From: Catellatospora sp. IY07-71
GTDB taxonomy: Bacteria > Actinomycetota > Actinomycetes > Mycobacteriales > Micromonosporaceae
DNA length: 64,000 bases
Direction: 5' to 3'
Assembly: GCF_018326265.1 (NCBI RefSeq)
Contig: NZ_AP023360.1
Coordinates: forward strand, 412,501-476,500
The position numbers were made by a program, and so were the translations under genes. This document shows positions 51,724 through 63,278 of this stretch, piece by piece (within the stretch, counting starts at the first letter, position 1; each line of letters begins with the position of its first letter). The notes under the pieces are model-generated. The model saw nothing but the letters and a program-made list of their open reading frames with translations, ran no database searches and was not told the origin of the DNA.

Positions 51724-53370
51724 CTACGGACGCGGGTGGTCGGTGTCCATGTGCGGGTAGCGGTGGTCCGTCGGCGGGACGAACGTCTCCTTGATGGTCC
51801 GCGGCGACATCCAGCGGATCAGGTTGTGCCACGAGCCGGCCTTGTCGTTGGTGCCGGAGGCCCGGCCGCCGCCGAAGGGCTGCTGGCCGACGACGGCACC
51901 GGTCGGCTTGTCGTTGAGGTAGAAGTTCCCGGCCGCGAAGCGCAGCTGGTGGCTCATCCACTCCAGCGCCCGCCGGTCCTGCGCGAAGATCGCACCGGTC
52001 AGCGCGTACGGCGCGACGCCCTCGGCCTGCTTGACCACGGACTCGAAGTCGGCGTCGTCGAACACGTGCACGGCCAGGATCGGCCCGAAGTACTCCGTGG
52101 TGAAGACCTCGTTGGCCGGGTCGGAGCAGACGATCACGGTCGGCGAGACGAAGAAGCCCTCGCTGTCGTCCACGGTCCCGCCCGCGACGATCTCGCAGGC
52201 CTCCGACGCCTTCGCCTTCTCGATCGCGGCCGACAGCCGGGCGAACGAGCGGCCGTCGATCACCGCGCCGCCGAAGTTGCGGAAGTCGGTGACGTCGCCG
52301 TAGGTCAGCGACTCGGTGTCGGCGACCAGCTGGTCGCGCACGCCCGACTCCCACAGCGAGCGCGGCACGTACGCCCGCGACGCGGCGGAGCACTTCTGCC
52401 CCTGGTACTCGAAGGCGCCCCGGACCATCGCGGTGACCAGCGCGGCCGGATCGGCCGACATGTGCGCCACGATGAAGTCCTTGCCGCCCGTCTCGCCCAC
52501 GATGCGCGGGTAGGAGCGGTAGCCGGCGATGTTGTCGCCGACCTGCTTCCACAGGTGCTGGAAGACCTTGGTCGAGCCGGTGAAGTGGATGCCGGCCAGG
52601 TCCGGGTCGGCCAGGGCGACCTCGGAGACGGCCAGGCCGTCGCCGGTGACCATGTTGATCACACCCGGCGGCAGGCCCGCCTCCTCGAACAGCCGCATCA
52701 CGAAGTGCGCCGAGAACTGCTGCGTGTGGGCCGGCTTCCAGACCACGGTGTTGCCCATGAGCGCCGGGGTGGCCGGCAGGTTGCCCGCGATCGCGGTGAA
52801 GTTGAACGGCGTGATCGCGTAGACGAAGCCCTCCAGCGGGCGGTGGTCGAAGCGGTTCCACACGCCGGGCGACGAGACCGGCTGCTCGGCCAGCAGCCTG
52901 CGGCCGAACTGCACGTTGAAGCGCAGGAAGTCGATCAGCTCGCAGGCCGAGTCGATCTCCGCCTGCTGCACCGTCTTCGACTGGCCCAGCATGGTGGCGC
53001 CGTTGAGGGTGTCCCGCCACGGCCCGGCGAGCAGATCCGCGGCCTTCAGGAAGATCGCGGCCCGGTCGTCGAACGACATATCACGCCAAAGTGGGGCCGC
53101 TTTCTTCGCGGCCGTCACCGCCGCCACCGCATCGGCGTTGGTGGCATTGTGGGTGACTCCCAGCACATGCGAGTGCTTGTGCGGCTGGACGACGTCGATC
53201 GCGTCGCCGCCACCCATACGTTGCTGCCCGTCGATGGTCATCGTCAGGTCGAGGCGCTCGGCGGCCAGTTCGCCCAGCCGCTTCTGCAGCCGGGCGCGTT
53301 CGGGGGTCCCCGGCGCGTAGGTGTGCACCGGCTCGTTGCGGGGTTCGGGCACCTGGGATACGGCGTCCAT
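51724..53370 (-). CDS. pruA: L-glutamate gamma-semialdehyde dehydrogenase
   Basis: PruA oxidises glutamate semialdehyde (from proline) to glutamate with NAD+. It is the single-domain 548-residue type. The catalytic Cys is in YQGQKCSAASRAY and the general-base Glu in VGETGGKDF; the NAD site is in FTGSTKVF, with ITPFNFTAIAGNLP before it. GGAGGAG lies 6 nt before the ATG at 53370. An operator-like palindrome lies about 40 nt upstream. No proline dehydrogenase gene is beside it. Confidence 0.97.
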   Translation of the reverse strand: MDAVSQVPEPRNEPVHTYAPGTPERARLQKRLGELAAERLDLTMTIDGQQRMGGGDAIDVVQPHKHSHVLGVTHNATNADAVAAVTAAKKAAPLWRDMSFDDRAAIFLKAADLLAGPWRDTLNGATMLGQSKTVQQAEIDSACELIDFLRFNVQFGRRLLAEQPVSSPGVWNRFDHRPLEGFVYAITPFNFTAIAGNLPATPALMGNTVVWKPAHTQQFSAHFVMRLFEEAGLPPGVINMVTGDGLAVSEVALADPDLAGIHFTGSTKVFQHLWKQVGDNIAGYRSYPRIVGETGGKDFIVAHMSADPAALVTAMVRGAFEYQGQKCSAASRAYVPRSLWESGVRDQLVADTESLTYGDVTDFRNFGGAVIDGRSFARLSAAIEKAKASEACEIVAGGTVDDSEGFFVSPTVIVCSDPANEVFTTEYFGPILAVHVFDDADFESVVKQAEGVAPYALTGAIFAQDRRALEWMSHQLRFAAGNFYLNDKPTGAVVGQQPFGGGRASGTNDKAGSWHNLIRWMSPRTIKETFVPPTDHRYPHMDTDHPRP

Positions 53371-53407
53371 CGACGGCTCCTCCGATCGGAAGGTACGGCA
53401 ACGTTCT

Positions 53408-53417
53408 TTGTATACAA
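53408..53417 (-). promoter_or_regulatory. Operator-like palindrome in the pruA promoter
   Basis: TTGTATACAA is a perfect 10-nt dyad in AT-rich surroundings, 38 nt before the pruA start. Such TGTATACA sites are typical for GntR-type repressors. It also resembles a -10 box (TATACA), so it may overlap the promoter. No regulator gene is adjacent. Confidence 0.45.
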
Positions 53418-53660
53418 GTACGCAAAGTACCGCCAGGCGTCCCCACGGGTGCGGACATGTGATCCGTTCAACCCTCGGCGCAGCACCGGCGGGCCAGTCC
53501 CACCGGTCCAGACTACCCACCCTTCCGGCATGGCTAGGCTAGGTCGACCGAGCACCCCGACCCAGCCTCGCGAGCCGCTCAGGCCCTCACGACACGGGGC
53601 CGTCCCGACGGTGCGCACCGCGCCGCCGCCAGGCCCACTGTCGCCCCACAGGAGACCACG

Positions 53661-54605
53661 ATGACCGAGCCAGCGACCGCCACCTCCGCCCAGCAGCGCA
53701 CCGCCGGACCAGGTGCGCCCGACGGAGCGCACCGCCCCTCCCCGACCGGATGGCTCGCCTTCTCGGCGCTCGCCTGGCTGCTGGTCGCCCTGCTCTTCTA
53801 CCGGACCGCGTTCACCGGCGCCGAGGGCGACTACAACCTGGTGCTGGCGTCGCTGCTGCTGCCGCTGGTGGTGCAGGCCAGCCTGGTCGCCGGGGCGGCC
53901 GTCGGGCTGTGGTCGACGCTGGCGCTGGGCCGCCGCAGACAGTGGGCCGACCGTGGCGCCGGGCGCTGGGCGGTCGGCATCGCCGCCGGCCTGCTCACCG
54001 GCGCCGTGGCCAGCGGCGCGGTGCTGCTGGCGTACGGCATGTCGGCGCGTGCGGTGGGCGTGGTCGCCATCGCCATGGGCGCCTCCGGCGCGCTCGGCGG
54101 GGCGCTCGGCGCCGTCCGCCCCGCCCGCATCCTCGCCGCCGGGCTGACCGGGGCGCTGGCCGTGCTGGTCTTCCTCAACGTGATGGCGCTGTTCTCCACA
54201 CCGCTGCTGGACGCCTTCGGCGGCGGCGACACCGCGGCCGACCGGTACGAGGCCAACGGCCTGCTCGCCGGATCGCTCGCCGTCATCGCCGGGCTGATCG
54301 CCGGGTTCCTCGCCTACACCCGGCTCCGCCGCGCCGCCAAGCGGGCCGGGGACAGCCCGTCCTGGCCGGTCTACCTGGCCGCCGGCGCCGCCGCCGGGAT
54401 CATGCTGAGCGTGGCGGAGCTCGCCGTGCGCCTCGGCGTCGCCCAGCTGCTCGCCCTGGCCAGCGCCGACATCACCGCCGACGCGGAGATCCTGGACTTC
54501 ATCGCCGCCTCGCGGCGCAACACCGGCCTGGTGGTGCTGTTCGTCGGCGCGATCACCGCGATCATCGCGTACGGCCGCAGCCTGCCCAAGCCCACCCGCG
54601 ACTGA
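53661..54605 (+). CDS. Multi-span membrane protein, unknown function
   Basis: The product has 314 residues with about seven hydrophobic spans, starting with WLAFSALAWLLVALLFY after a 28-residue polar N-terminus. CAGGAGA precedes the ATG. Short loops carry Arg-rich positive-inside segments (LGRRRQWADRGAGRW, YTRLRRAAKRAGDS). I recognise no family or transporter motif. It is divergent from pruA and followed by repeat D4. Confidence 0.78.
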   Translation: MTEPATATSAQQRTAGPGAPDGAHRPSPTGWLAFSALAWLLVALLFYRTAFTGAEGDYNLVLASLLLPLVVQASLVAGAAVGLWSTLALGRRRQWADRGAGRWAVGIAAGLLTGAVASGAVLLAYGMSARAVGVVAIAMGASGALGGALGAVRPARILAAGLTGALAVLVFLNVMALFSTPLLDAFGGGDTAADRYEANGLLAGSLAVIAGLIAGFLAYTRLRRAAKRAGDSPSWPVYLAAGAAAGIMLSVAELAVRLGVAQLLALASADITADAEILDFIAASRRNTGLVVLFVGAITAIIAYGRSLPKPTRD

Positions 54606-54606
54606 C

Positions 54607-54690
54607 AAAAGGAAGGGCGCCTTCTACCTCGAAAAGCGAGCTGAGCTGCTGCTCATCTCGCTCCGCGAGCTCACGAAGGTGCCCTTCCTG
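54607..54690. repeat. Repeat D4 with enlarged centre
   Basis: The outer arms GGAAGGGCGCCTTC and GAAGGTGCCCTTCC are those of family D, but the centre is about 50 nt long and itself contains the inverted pair GCGAGCTGAGC / GCTCCGCGAGC. It lies between convergent genes. Confidence 0.8.
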
Positions 54691-54694
54691 ACGG

Positions 54695-55186
54695 TCATTG
54701 CCGCAGGAGGTCGTCCAGCTCCTCCGGCGCGTACCAGAGCAGGTCCAGATCTTCCGCCGAGTCGACGGTGAACTGCGCGTCCGGATCCCCGGCGGAGGCC
54801 TGCTCGACCACCTCGGCGGCGGCCGCCACCACGGACTCGCCGTCGGCCTCGTCGACATGGAACGCGGCGATGGCGCCCCGGGGCACCGCGCCGGACAGCC
54901 GCACCGTGCTCGTGCCGAGGTCACGGTCCTGCACGCTCACCTGCGACGCGGGCACGTCCGCCGAGACGACCACGCGCCGCCGCGGTGCCGCCGGATCGTC
55001 CCGCAGCAGGCGCAGCGCGTCCTGCGCGGCCCGCATGAACGCGACGTACTCCAGCTCCTCCTCGTCGCCCTCGGCGTACCACTCCCGCAGCGCCGGAGTC
55101 ACCGCGTGGGCCATGGCGCCCGCCAGCTCGCCGCCGTCGCGCAACGCCGCCACCAGCGGCACCGTCGCGGGCAGGTACACCCTCAC
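54695..55186 (-). CDS. DUF6912 family protein
   Basis: The 163-residue conserved actinobacterial protein begins [18 protein letters not shown] and has [24 protein letters not shown]-like features, VVSADVP, and the C-terminal [23 protein letters not shown]. The family has no known function. The GTG at 55186 is chosen to match the family start; in-frame GTG 55201 and ATG 55267 are alternatives. In other actinobacteria it lies near secA, as here. Confidence 0.82.
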   Translation of the reverse strand: MRVYLPATVPLVAALRDGGELAGAMAHAVTPALREWYAEGDEEELEYVAFMRAAQDALRLLRDDPAAPRRRVVVSADVPASQVSVQDRDLGTSTVRLSGAVPRGAIAAFHVDEADGESVVAAAAEVVEQASAGDPDAQFTVDSAEDLDLLWYAPEELDDLLRQ

Positions 55187-55345
55187 GAGATCGCTCGCCA
55201 CGTCCCCGTCCTCTCCCGGCGCCGGCTCCGGCCGCCTAGTCGTCTGCTCAGTCTCGCATGTGCCCACCGGGCTCCCGTGTCACACCATCCGGTGGCAAAC
55301 TGAAGCAACCGCAAGCATTCCTCTTGCCACAGGAGAACCGCCGAC

Positions 55346-55579
55346 ATGACCCAGGCCCAGCCCCGCTTCCTGACCCTGGACCAGGTGGCCGAAGAACTCA
55401 GCACCACCACGGCGCAGATCTACGCCCTGGTCCGGCGAGGCGAGCTGCCCGCCATCAAGCTCGGCGGCCGCGGCCAATGGCGCATCGAGCGGACCCGGCT
55501 GGAGGAGTACATCCTGCAGCTGTACGGCGAGACCGAGCAGTACATCAGGGACAACCCGCTGACCGGCGGCGACGAGTGA
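55346..55579 (+). CDS. Small excisionase-type helix-turn-helix protein
   Basis: This 77-residue MerR/excisionase-like DNA-binding protein has FLTLDQVAEELSTTTAQIYALVRRGELPAIKLGGRGQWRIERTRLEEYI (positions about 8-56), the winged-helix pattern of such proteins. ACAGGAGA precedes the ATG. There is no integrase nearby, so it is more likely a chromosomal regulator of the conserved secA region than a phage excisionase. Confidence 0.88.
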   Translation: MTQAQPRFLTLDQVAEELSTTTAQIYALVRRGELPAIKLGGRGQWRIERTRLEEYILQLYGETEQYIRDNPLTGGDE

Positions 55580-55679
55580 GATCTTGGGATTGGCATTGAC
55601 CGATCGATGCTGGAGGCGCTACAAAGAATCAAACGAAGGCAAACTCAAGCAAACTCAAGATCAAAGGGTGGTGATCCCG

Positions 55680-56180
55680 ATGACGGTCGCACCGGCCGGG
55701 TCCGTCCGCATCCATCGCGCGCCGCGGCTCGACCCGCCGTTCGACGACGAGCTGCACCCCACCACCTACCGGCCCGCCCGAGCCGAACCCGCCGAGGCCG
55801 TGCCGCCGCAGGCCGTCGCCGGCGCCTCGCCCGAGTGCCACACCGCCGCGCACCGCTTCCTCAACCTCTGCCTGGAGCTGTTCAACGGCTTCCGCGCGCC
55901 CAGCCAGCTGCGGCCGCTGCTGCGCGTCACCGAGGCCCACGACCTGCTCGAAGAGCTGGCCCGCGCGCTGCGCCGACTGGCCCTCCTGCGCCGGACCGCC
56001 CCGGCCGGGACGACGCACCAGCCCGTGCGCCGCCGGCAGCTGCGCACCTGCGAGCCGCGAACCGGCGTCGCCGAGGTCGCCGCGGTGCTCAGCGACGGCC
56101 GCACCACCTGGTCTCTGGCGTACCGCCTGGAGCGCGACGGCACCACCTGGCGCTGCACCGCCCTCACCGTCCTCCTCTGA
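55680..56180 (+). CDS. Rv3235-family protein
   Basis: The 166-residue product resembles the conserved actinobacterial family named after M. tuberculosis Rv3235 (no known function). It has a disordered N-terminus (about 1-55) and a folded part with AAHRFLNLCLELFNGFRAPSQLRPLL, LLEELARALRRLALLR and a C-terminal beta part (EVAAVLSDGRTTWSLAYRLE). The ATG at 55680 follows AAGGGTGG. It lies between the HTH gene and secA, as in related genomes that I recall. Confidence 0.8.
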   Translation: MTVAPAGSVRIHRAPRLDPPFDDELHPTTYRPARAEPAEAVPPQAVAGASPECHTAAHRFLNLCLELFNGFRAPSQLRPLLRVTEAHDLLEELARALRRLALLRRTAPAGTTHQPVRRRQLRTCEPRTGVAEVAAVLSDGRTTWSLAYRLERDGTTWRCTALTVLL

Positions 56181-56268
56181 CGCCCACTCCGACCCCCGGG
56201 CCGGGCGCCCGCGAGCCACACCACCGCAACGCCCGTCCCGGGCTCCACCCCGCGCCCGGCCCGAGCAA

Positions 56269-56329
56269 GATCGGCACTTCGTGTCCAAACCTGTGGCCAG
56301 ACCCCACCTTTCGACACAAGACACCGATC
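56269..56329. repeat. Repeat C5 (61-nt family)
   Basis: 61 nt, GATCGGCACTTCGTGTC to GACACAAGACACCGATC. First of three C copies downstream of secA. Confidence 0.85.
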
Positions 56330-56383
56330 TCCCCCAGACACCCGGCCCCCGCCCGAGCCACACGGAAAGCCGAAGGCAGCCAA

Positions 56384-56444
56384 GATCGCGGTCTTGTGTC
56401 ACAACCTGCGGCTGGACCCGACCTTTGGACACCAAACAGCGATC
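56384..56444. repeat. Repeat C6 (61-nt family)
   Basis: 61 nt, GATCGCGGTCTTGTGTC to GACACCAAACAGCGATC, 54 nt after C5, the same spacing as C1 to C2. Confidence 0.85.
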
Positions 56445-56497
56445 TTGATCCGACGGACACCGGCTGGCCGGGATCCGCGGAGGCTGAGCACGCTGAA

Positions 56498-56558
56498 GAT
56501 CGCCGTCTCGTGTCGGAACCTATGGTTCAGCCTTAGCTTTGGACACGAGACGGCGATC
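56498..56558. repeat. Repeat C7 (61-nt family)
   Basis: 61 nt, GATCGCCGTCTCGTGTC to GACACGAGACGGCGATC: the most perfect arms of the family. 53 nt after C6. Confidence 0.9.
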
Positions 56559-56607
56559 ATGACCGCACCCGACGAAACCGGGCCGGGCAGGGGCGGGGTG
56601 GATACGG

Positions 56608-56642
56608 AGAAGGGGCCGACCCGTGCCGGGTCGGCCCCTTCT
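56608..56642. terminator. Terminator of secA
   Basis: Perfect 15-nt arms AGAAGGGGCCGACCC and GGGTCGGCCCCTTCT with loop GTGCC. It lies 18 nt after the secA stop. Confidence 0.88.
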
Positions 56643-56660
56643 GGTGCTGGTGGGCGCGGG

Positions 56661-59495
<2,835 letters not shown>

Positions 59496-59859
59496 GGGTG
59501 TTCATCGCTCCCTAGACAGTCTGCCGACCCATCGTAGGCGCATCGGACGGCGAATCGTCACCCCCGGGGAAGTGACCCAGCAGAATCGGTCAACAAGTCA
59601 CATACCCCCAACCATTCCCGGGTCGTCGAACGTCGGTGACACGGCCGCCCGCCGCAGGGGAGACGGCCGCCGCGCCGCAGCGCGCCGGCCGCCCCCGTAC
59701 CCCCTGACACCGGGCCGAGCCGCTCACCGTCACGACCATGGTGAGCAACGCTGCTGCCGCGCCGCTGCCGATATGCTGCCGACTGCTGCGCTCCGGCTGA
59801 CCCCTGCGCGTCCGCGCCGCTCAGCCGCGCGAGCAGCCACCCCGACCAGGAGGACCCCC
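59496..59859. other. 364-nt divergent intergenic region between secA and the BTAD gene
   Basis: No gene is visible. It must hold the secA promoter (leftward) and the BTAD-gene promoter (rightward). A hairpin GCTCACC / GGTGAGC lies at 59722-59746 within the likely leader of the BTAD gene. No member of the repeat families is present. Confidence 0.5.
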
Positions 59860-61494
59860 GTGACCGACAGGCCGCTGCGCTTCGAGCTGCTGGGCCCGCT
59901 GCGGGCGTGGCACGGCGGCCGGGAGCTCGACCTCGGGCCCGGCAAGCAGCGGGCGGTGCTGGCGATGCTGGTGCTCAACGCCAACCGGCCGGTGTCCCCC
60001 GCCGCCATCATCGACGCGGTGTGGCAGCAGGAGCCGCCCGAGAACGGCCCGAACGTGGTACAGAAGTACGTGGCCGGGCTGCGCCGCGCGCTCGACCCGG
60101 ACCACTCGCCGCGTACGCCGGGGCAGCTGATCACGCTGACCCCGGCCGGCTACGTGCTCACCGTGCCGGAGGGCAGCCTCGACACCGAGCGGTTCACCCG
60201 CGAGGTGGCCCGCGCCCAGGGCCTGCGCGCCGAGCGGCGGCTGCTGGAGGCGGCCTCGGTGCTGCGCGAGGCGGCGGGCGGCTGGCGGGCCGAGCCGCTG
60301 GCCGGGCTGACCGGCCCGGTGTTCGACGCGGCCCGGGAACGCCTGGTGGAGGGCCGGGCCGCGGCCCTGGAGGCGATGGTCGAGCTGGAGCTGGAGCTGG
60401 GGCGGCACGTGGACGCCGCGCCGCGCCTGGTGGAGCTGGTGGCCGAGTTCCCGCTCCGGGAGGGCCTCCGTTACCTGCTGATCCTGGCGCTGTACCGGTG
60501 CGGCCGGCAGGCCGAGGCGCTGGCGGCGTACCGGGACGCGCGGGCCCTGCTGGCGGACGAGTTCGGCGTGGAGCCGGGCGAGCGGCTGCAGCACCTGCAC
60601 CGCGGCATCCTGCAGGGCGACCCGGCGCTGCAGGCCCCTCCCCCGCCGGTGCCGAGCCAGGCCCCGCCCGCGCCGATGCACCAGCCGGTGGCCACCGCCG
60701 TAGCGACGGTGCTCGCCGGGCCGTATCCGGTGCCCGCGCCGCACGCCCCGCTGCCGGGCGGTCCGGCGGTGCCGGCCGGCTGGGCGCCGTACCCGGTGGT
60801 GCCGGGGTGGCCGGGGTATCCCGCGCCGCCGCCTCCGCCGCCGGTCTCGCCCGAGGACAGCGCGCGTACCCAGCGGATCATCCTGGCCGCGGTGGGCGGC
60901 GCGGTGCCGCTGCTGTCGTGCGGCTTCGCCAGCTTCGCCACCATGGGCTTTTTCGCCGCGTACCGCCGCAGCTGGTGGGTGGCCGGGTCGGCGGTCGCCT
61001 ACCTGGCCCTGAACGTCTTCGCTTGGACGAGCATGACCACCGGCGAGACCGAGGAGCTGACCCTGCGCGACGACCTGGCGCTGATGTCGATCCTGGTCGC
61101 CTGGGTCGGCGGCATCGCGCAGGGCCTGTTCCTGGGGCTCGACAAGCCCACTCGCACGCCGTCGGCCGCCGTGGTGCGCGCCATCGAGCTGCGGGTGCGC
61201 CGCGAGCAGGCACGCCACCTGCTGGCCCGGCACCCGGACATCGCCAAGCGGCTGCACATCGGGCGGCCCGACCTGGCCCCCGCCTTCGACGACGGCGGCC
61301 TGGTCGACGTCAACAGCGCCCCGGCCGAGGTGCTGGCCGCGGTGCCCGGCATCACCGCGGAGCAGGCGCGGCACATCGTCGCGCACCGCGCCGAGCACGG
61401 CCCTTTGCTGACGGTGGACCACCTGGCCCATCACCGGCTGCTGCCCGCGCAGGTCGTCGACGACCACCGCGACGTGCTGGTGGCGCTGGCCTGA
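59860..61494 (+). CDS. SARP-type BTAD regulator fused to a membrane segment and an HhH domain
   Basis: Order of parts in 544 residues: OmpR-like winged helix (about 4-95, RFELLGPLRAWHGGRELDLG, QKYVAGLRRALDP), BTAD domain (about 100-250, FTREVARAQGLRAERRL to DEFGVEPGERLQHLHR), Pro-rich linker (about 260-330), three hydrophobic segments (IILAAVGGAVPLLSCGFASF, WWVAGSAVAYLALNVFAW, LALMSILVAWVGGIAQGLFL), and a C-terminal ComEA-like helix-hairpin-helix (VDVNSAPAEVLAAVPGITAE). The first half is a typical antibiotic-pathway activator type, but membrane anchoring and an HhH tail are not typical. AGGAGG lies 5 nt before the GTG. Target genes are unknown. Confidence 0.85.
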   Translation: MTDRPLRFELLGPLRAWHGGRELDLGPGKQRAVLAMLVLNANRPVSPAAIIDAVWQQEPPENGPNVVQKYVAGLRRALDPDHSPRTPGQLITLTPAGYVLTVPEGSLDTERFTREVARAQGLRAERRLLEAASVLREAAGGWRAEPLAGLTGPVFDAARERLVEGRAAALEAMVELELELGRHVDAAPRLVELVAEFPLREGLRYLLILALYRCGRQAEALAAYRDARALLADEFGVEPGERLQHLHRGILQGDPALQAPPPPVPSQAPPAPMHQPVATAVATVLAGPYPVPAPHAPLPGGPAVPAGWAPYPVVPGWPGYPAPPPPPPVSPEDSARTQRIILAAVGGAVPLLSCGFASFATMGFFAAYRRSWWVAGSAVAYLALNVFAWTSMTTGETEELTLRDDLALMSILVAWVGGIAQGLFLGLDKPTRTPSAAVVRAIELRVRREQARHLLARHPDIAKRLHIGRPDLAPAFDDGGLVDVNSAPAEVLAAVPGITAEQARHIVAHRAEHGPLLTVDHLAHHRLLPAQVVDDHRDVLVALA

Positions 61495-61542
61495 GCCGAT
61501 AACGGGTACGCCCCCGGCCGCGCGATGTGCCAGGGTGGGGCC

Positions 61543-62109
61543 ATGAGCAACCCGTACGACCACCCCCAGCCCGTGCTGCGCACCGTCACCGCGCGCGGGG
61601 AGGCGCTGACCCTGCGCCTGCCGGAGCCCAGCGACGCCCCGGGCATCCTGGCCGCCTGCACCGACCCGGAGACCCTGCGCTGGACCACGGTGCCGCTGGA
61701 CTACGACCACGAGCGGGCGCTCGGCTTCGTGCACGACTACGCGCCCGGCTGGTGGCAGCGGCGCGAGGGCGCGGCGTTCGTGCTCGCCGACGCCGAGGGC
61801 TACGCCGGCCAGATCGACCTGCGGGTCGGCAAGGACCCCGAGGTCGCCGACGTGGGCTTCCTGACCGCGCCCCGGGCGCGCGGCCGCGGCTACATGAGCG
61901 CCGCGCTGCGCACGGTGGCCGAGTGGGGCATCCGCGAGCTGGGCCTGGCCCGGGTGGAGTGGAAGGCCCACGTGGGCAACGACGGCTCCCGCAAGGTCGC
62001 CGAGCAGGCGGGTTTCACGTACGAGGGCGTGCAGCGCAACGGCTGCGCGCACCGCGGCGAGCGCCGCGACGCCTGGACCGCCGCGCTGGTCCGCGAGGAC
62101 CTCCCGTGA
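61543..62109 (+). CDS. GNAT-family N-acetyltransferase
   Basis: The 188-residue product is a RimJ/RimL-type acetyltransferase. LRLPEPSDAPGILAACTDPET starts the fold, the acetyl-CoA motif is PRARGRGYMSAALRTVAEW, and NDGSRKVAEQAGFTYEGVQR is the usual C-terminal segment. The ATG at 61543 (MSNPYDH) follows GGTGGGG. The stop overlaps the next gene. Confidence 0.9.
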   Translation: MSNPYDHPQPVLRTVTARGEALTLRLPEPSDAPGILAACTDPETLRWTTVPLDYDHERALGFVHDYAPGWWQRREGAAFVLADAEGYAGQIDLRVGKDPEVADVGFLTAPRARGRGYMSAALRTVAEWGIRELGLARVEWKAHVGNDGSRKVAEQAGFTYEGVQRNGCAHRGERRDAWTAALVREDLP

Positions 62110-63230
62110 CCGAACCGGTGATCCTGGAAGGTGCGGGGGTGCGGCTGCGGCCGTTCGCGGCGCAGGACGCGCCGCGCGTGCGCGAGGCGTGCAACGATCC
62201 GCTGATCACGCACTTCATGGCACAGATGCCGAGCCCGTACACCGAGGCCGACGCGCAGTGGTGGATCAACGAGGGCGCCCCGGCGGCCTGGCGCAAGGGC
62301 GGTGCCGCCTGGGCGGTGGTCGATCCGGACACCGGCGACCTGCTCGGCGGCGCGGGCATGGGCCAGGTCCTGCCCGAGCGGGCGCAGGCCGAGGTCGGCT
62401 ACTGGGTCGCCCCGTGGGCACGCCGGCGGGGTGTGGCCACCGCGGCCACCCGGGCGATCACGGACTGGGCGTTCGCCGAGCGCGGCGTCGCGCGGATGGA
62501 GCTGGTCACCGCGCCGGGCAACGCGGCCAGCCAGCGGGTGGCCCTGGCGGCGGGCTTCACCCGCGAGGGGGTACGCCGCGGCGGCGCCACCCTGCGCGAC
62601 GGCTCCCGTGGGGACTACATCGTGTTCACCCGGCTCGCGACCGACCCGCCCGGCCCGGTCGCCCCCGGCCTGCCCGACCTCCCCGGCGGCGAGCTGACCG
62701 ACGGCGCGGTCCGGCTGCGCCGGCTCGGCCCCGGCGACGCCGAGGCGCTGTTCGCGCTGTCCCAGCTGCCGGAGGTGCGGCGCAGCAACATCGGCGGGCC
62801 GAGCACGCTGGACGGCGTACGCGAGCGCTGCGCGCTGGCCGAATCGGAATGGCTGGCCGGGGTCCGCGCCGTCTGCGCCATCGTGGACGCGGCCACCGGC
62901 GAGTTCGCGGGTGACATCGGCCTGTTCTACCAGGAGCCGTTCCTGCGGCAGGCGATCATGGGATACAGCCTGCGCCCGGAGTTCCGGGGCCGGGGCCTGG
63001 CCTCCCGGGCGGCCCGGCTGCTCAGCGACTGGGCGATGGCGGACGCGGGCGTGATCCGGGTGGTGGCCGGCACGTTCCCCTACAACGACGCGTCGCGCCG
63101 GGTGCTGGAGCGGGCCGGGTTCGAGCGGGAGGGCTACCGCACGGCCCGGCTGCCCGGACCGGACGGCACCCGCATCGACGACATCGAGTACGTGCGGATC
63201 GCGCCGCACCGCACGTCCGCCGACCAATGA
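62106..63230 (+). CDS. Tandem GNAT acetyltransferase (two domains)
   Basis: The 374-residue product has two GNAT domains. The first (about 1-178) has VILEGAGVRLRPFAAQDAPR and APWARRRGVATAATRAITDW. The second (about 195-370) has GAVRLRRLGPGDAEALFALS and RPEFRGRGLASRAARLLSDW. Both keep the acetyl-CoA loop, so both may be active. Together with the preceding gene this makes three RimL-type domains in a row, suggesting local duplication. The GTG at 62106 overlaps the upstream stop (GTGA). Substrate unknown. Confidence 0.9.
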   Translation: MTEPVILEGAGVRLRPFAAQDAPRVREACNDPLITHFMAQMPSPYTEADAQWWINEGAPAAWRKGGAAWAVVDPDTGDLLGGAGMGQVLPERAQAEVGYWVAPWARRRGVATAATRAITDWAFAERGVARMELVTAPGNAASQRVALAAGFTREGVRRGGATLRDGSRGDYIVFTRLATDPPGPVAPGLPDLPGGELTDGAVRLRRLGPGDAEALFALSQLPEVRRSNIGGPSTLDGVRERCALAESEWLAGVRAVCAIVDAATGEFAGDIGLFYQEPFLRQAIMGYSLRPEFRGRGLASRAARLLSDWAMADAGVIRVVAGTFPYNDASRRVLERAGFEREGYRTARLPGPDGTRIDDIEYVRIAPHRTSADQ

Positions 63231-63234
63231 GAAT

Positions 63235-63267
63235 CGGCCTGTCCCGCCGTCGTGACGGGACAGGCCG
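63235..63267. terminator. Two-way terminator between the GNAT gene and hpf
   Basis: CGGCCTGTCCCG and CGGGACAGGCCG arms around a 9-nt loop, shared by two convergent genes. Confidence 0.85.
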
Positions 63268-63278
63268 AAATGGTCATC

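Noticed and set aside
55346-55579. Phage or plasmid excisionase
   Set aside because: No integrase, att site or other mobile gene is near, and the neighbours are conserved chromosomal genes.
56269-56558. CRISPR-like array (three regular repeats)
   Set aside because: The repeats are 61-nt palindromes with variable centres, occur elsewhere singly, and no cas gene is near.
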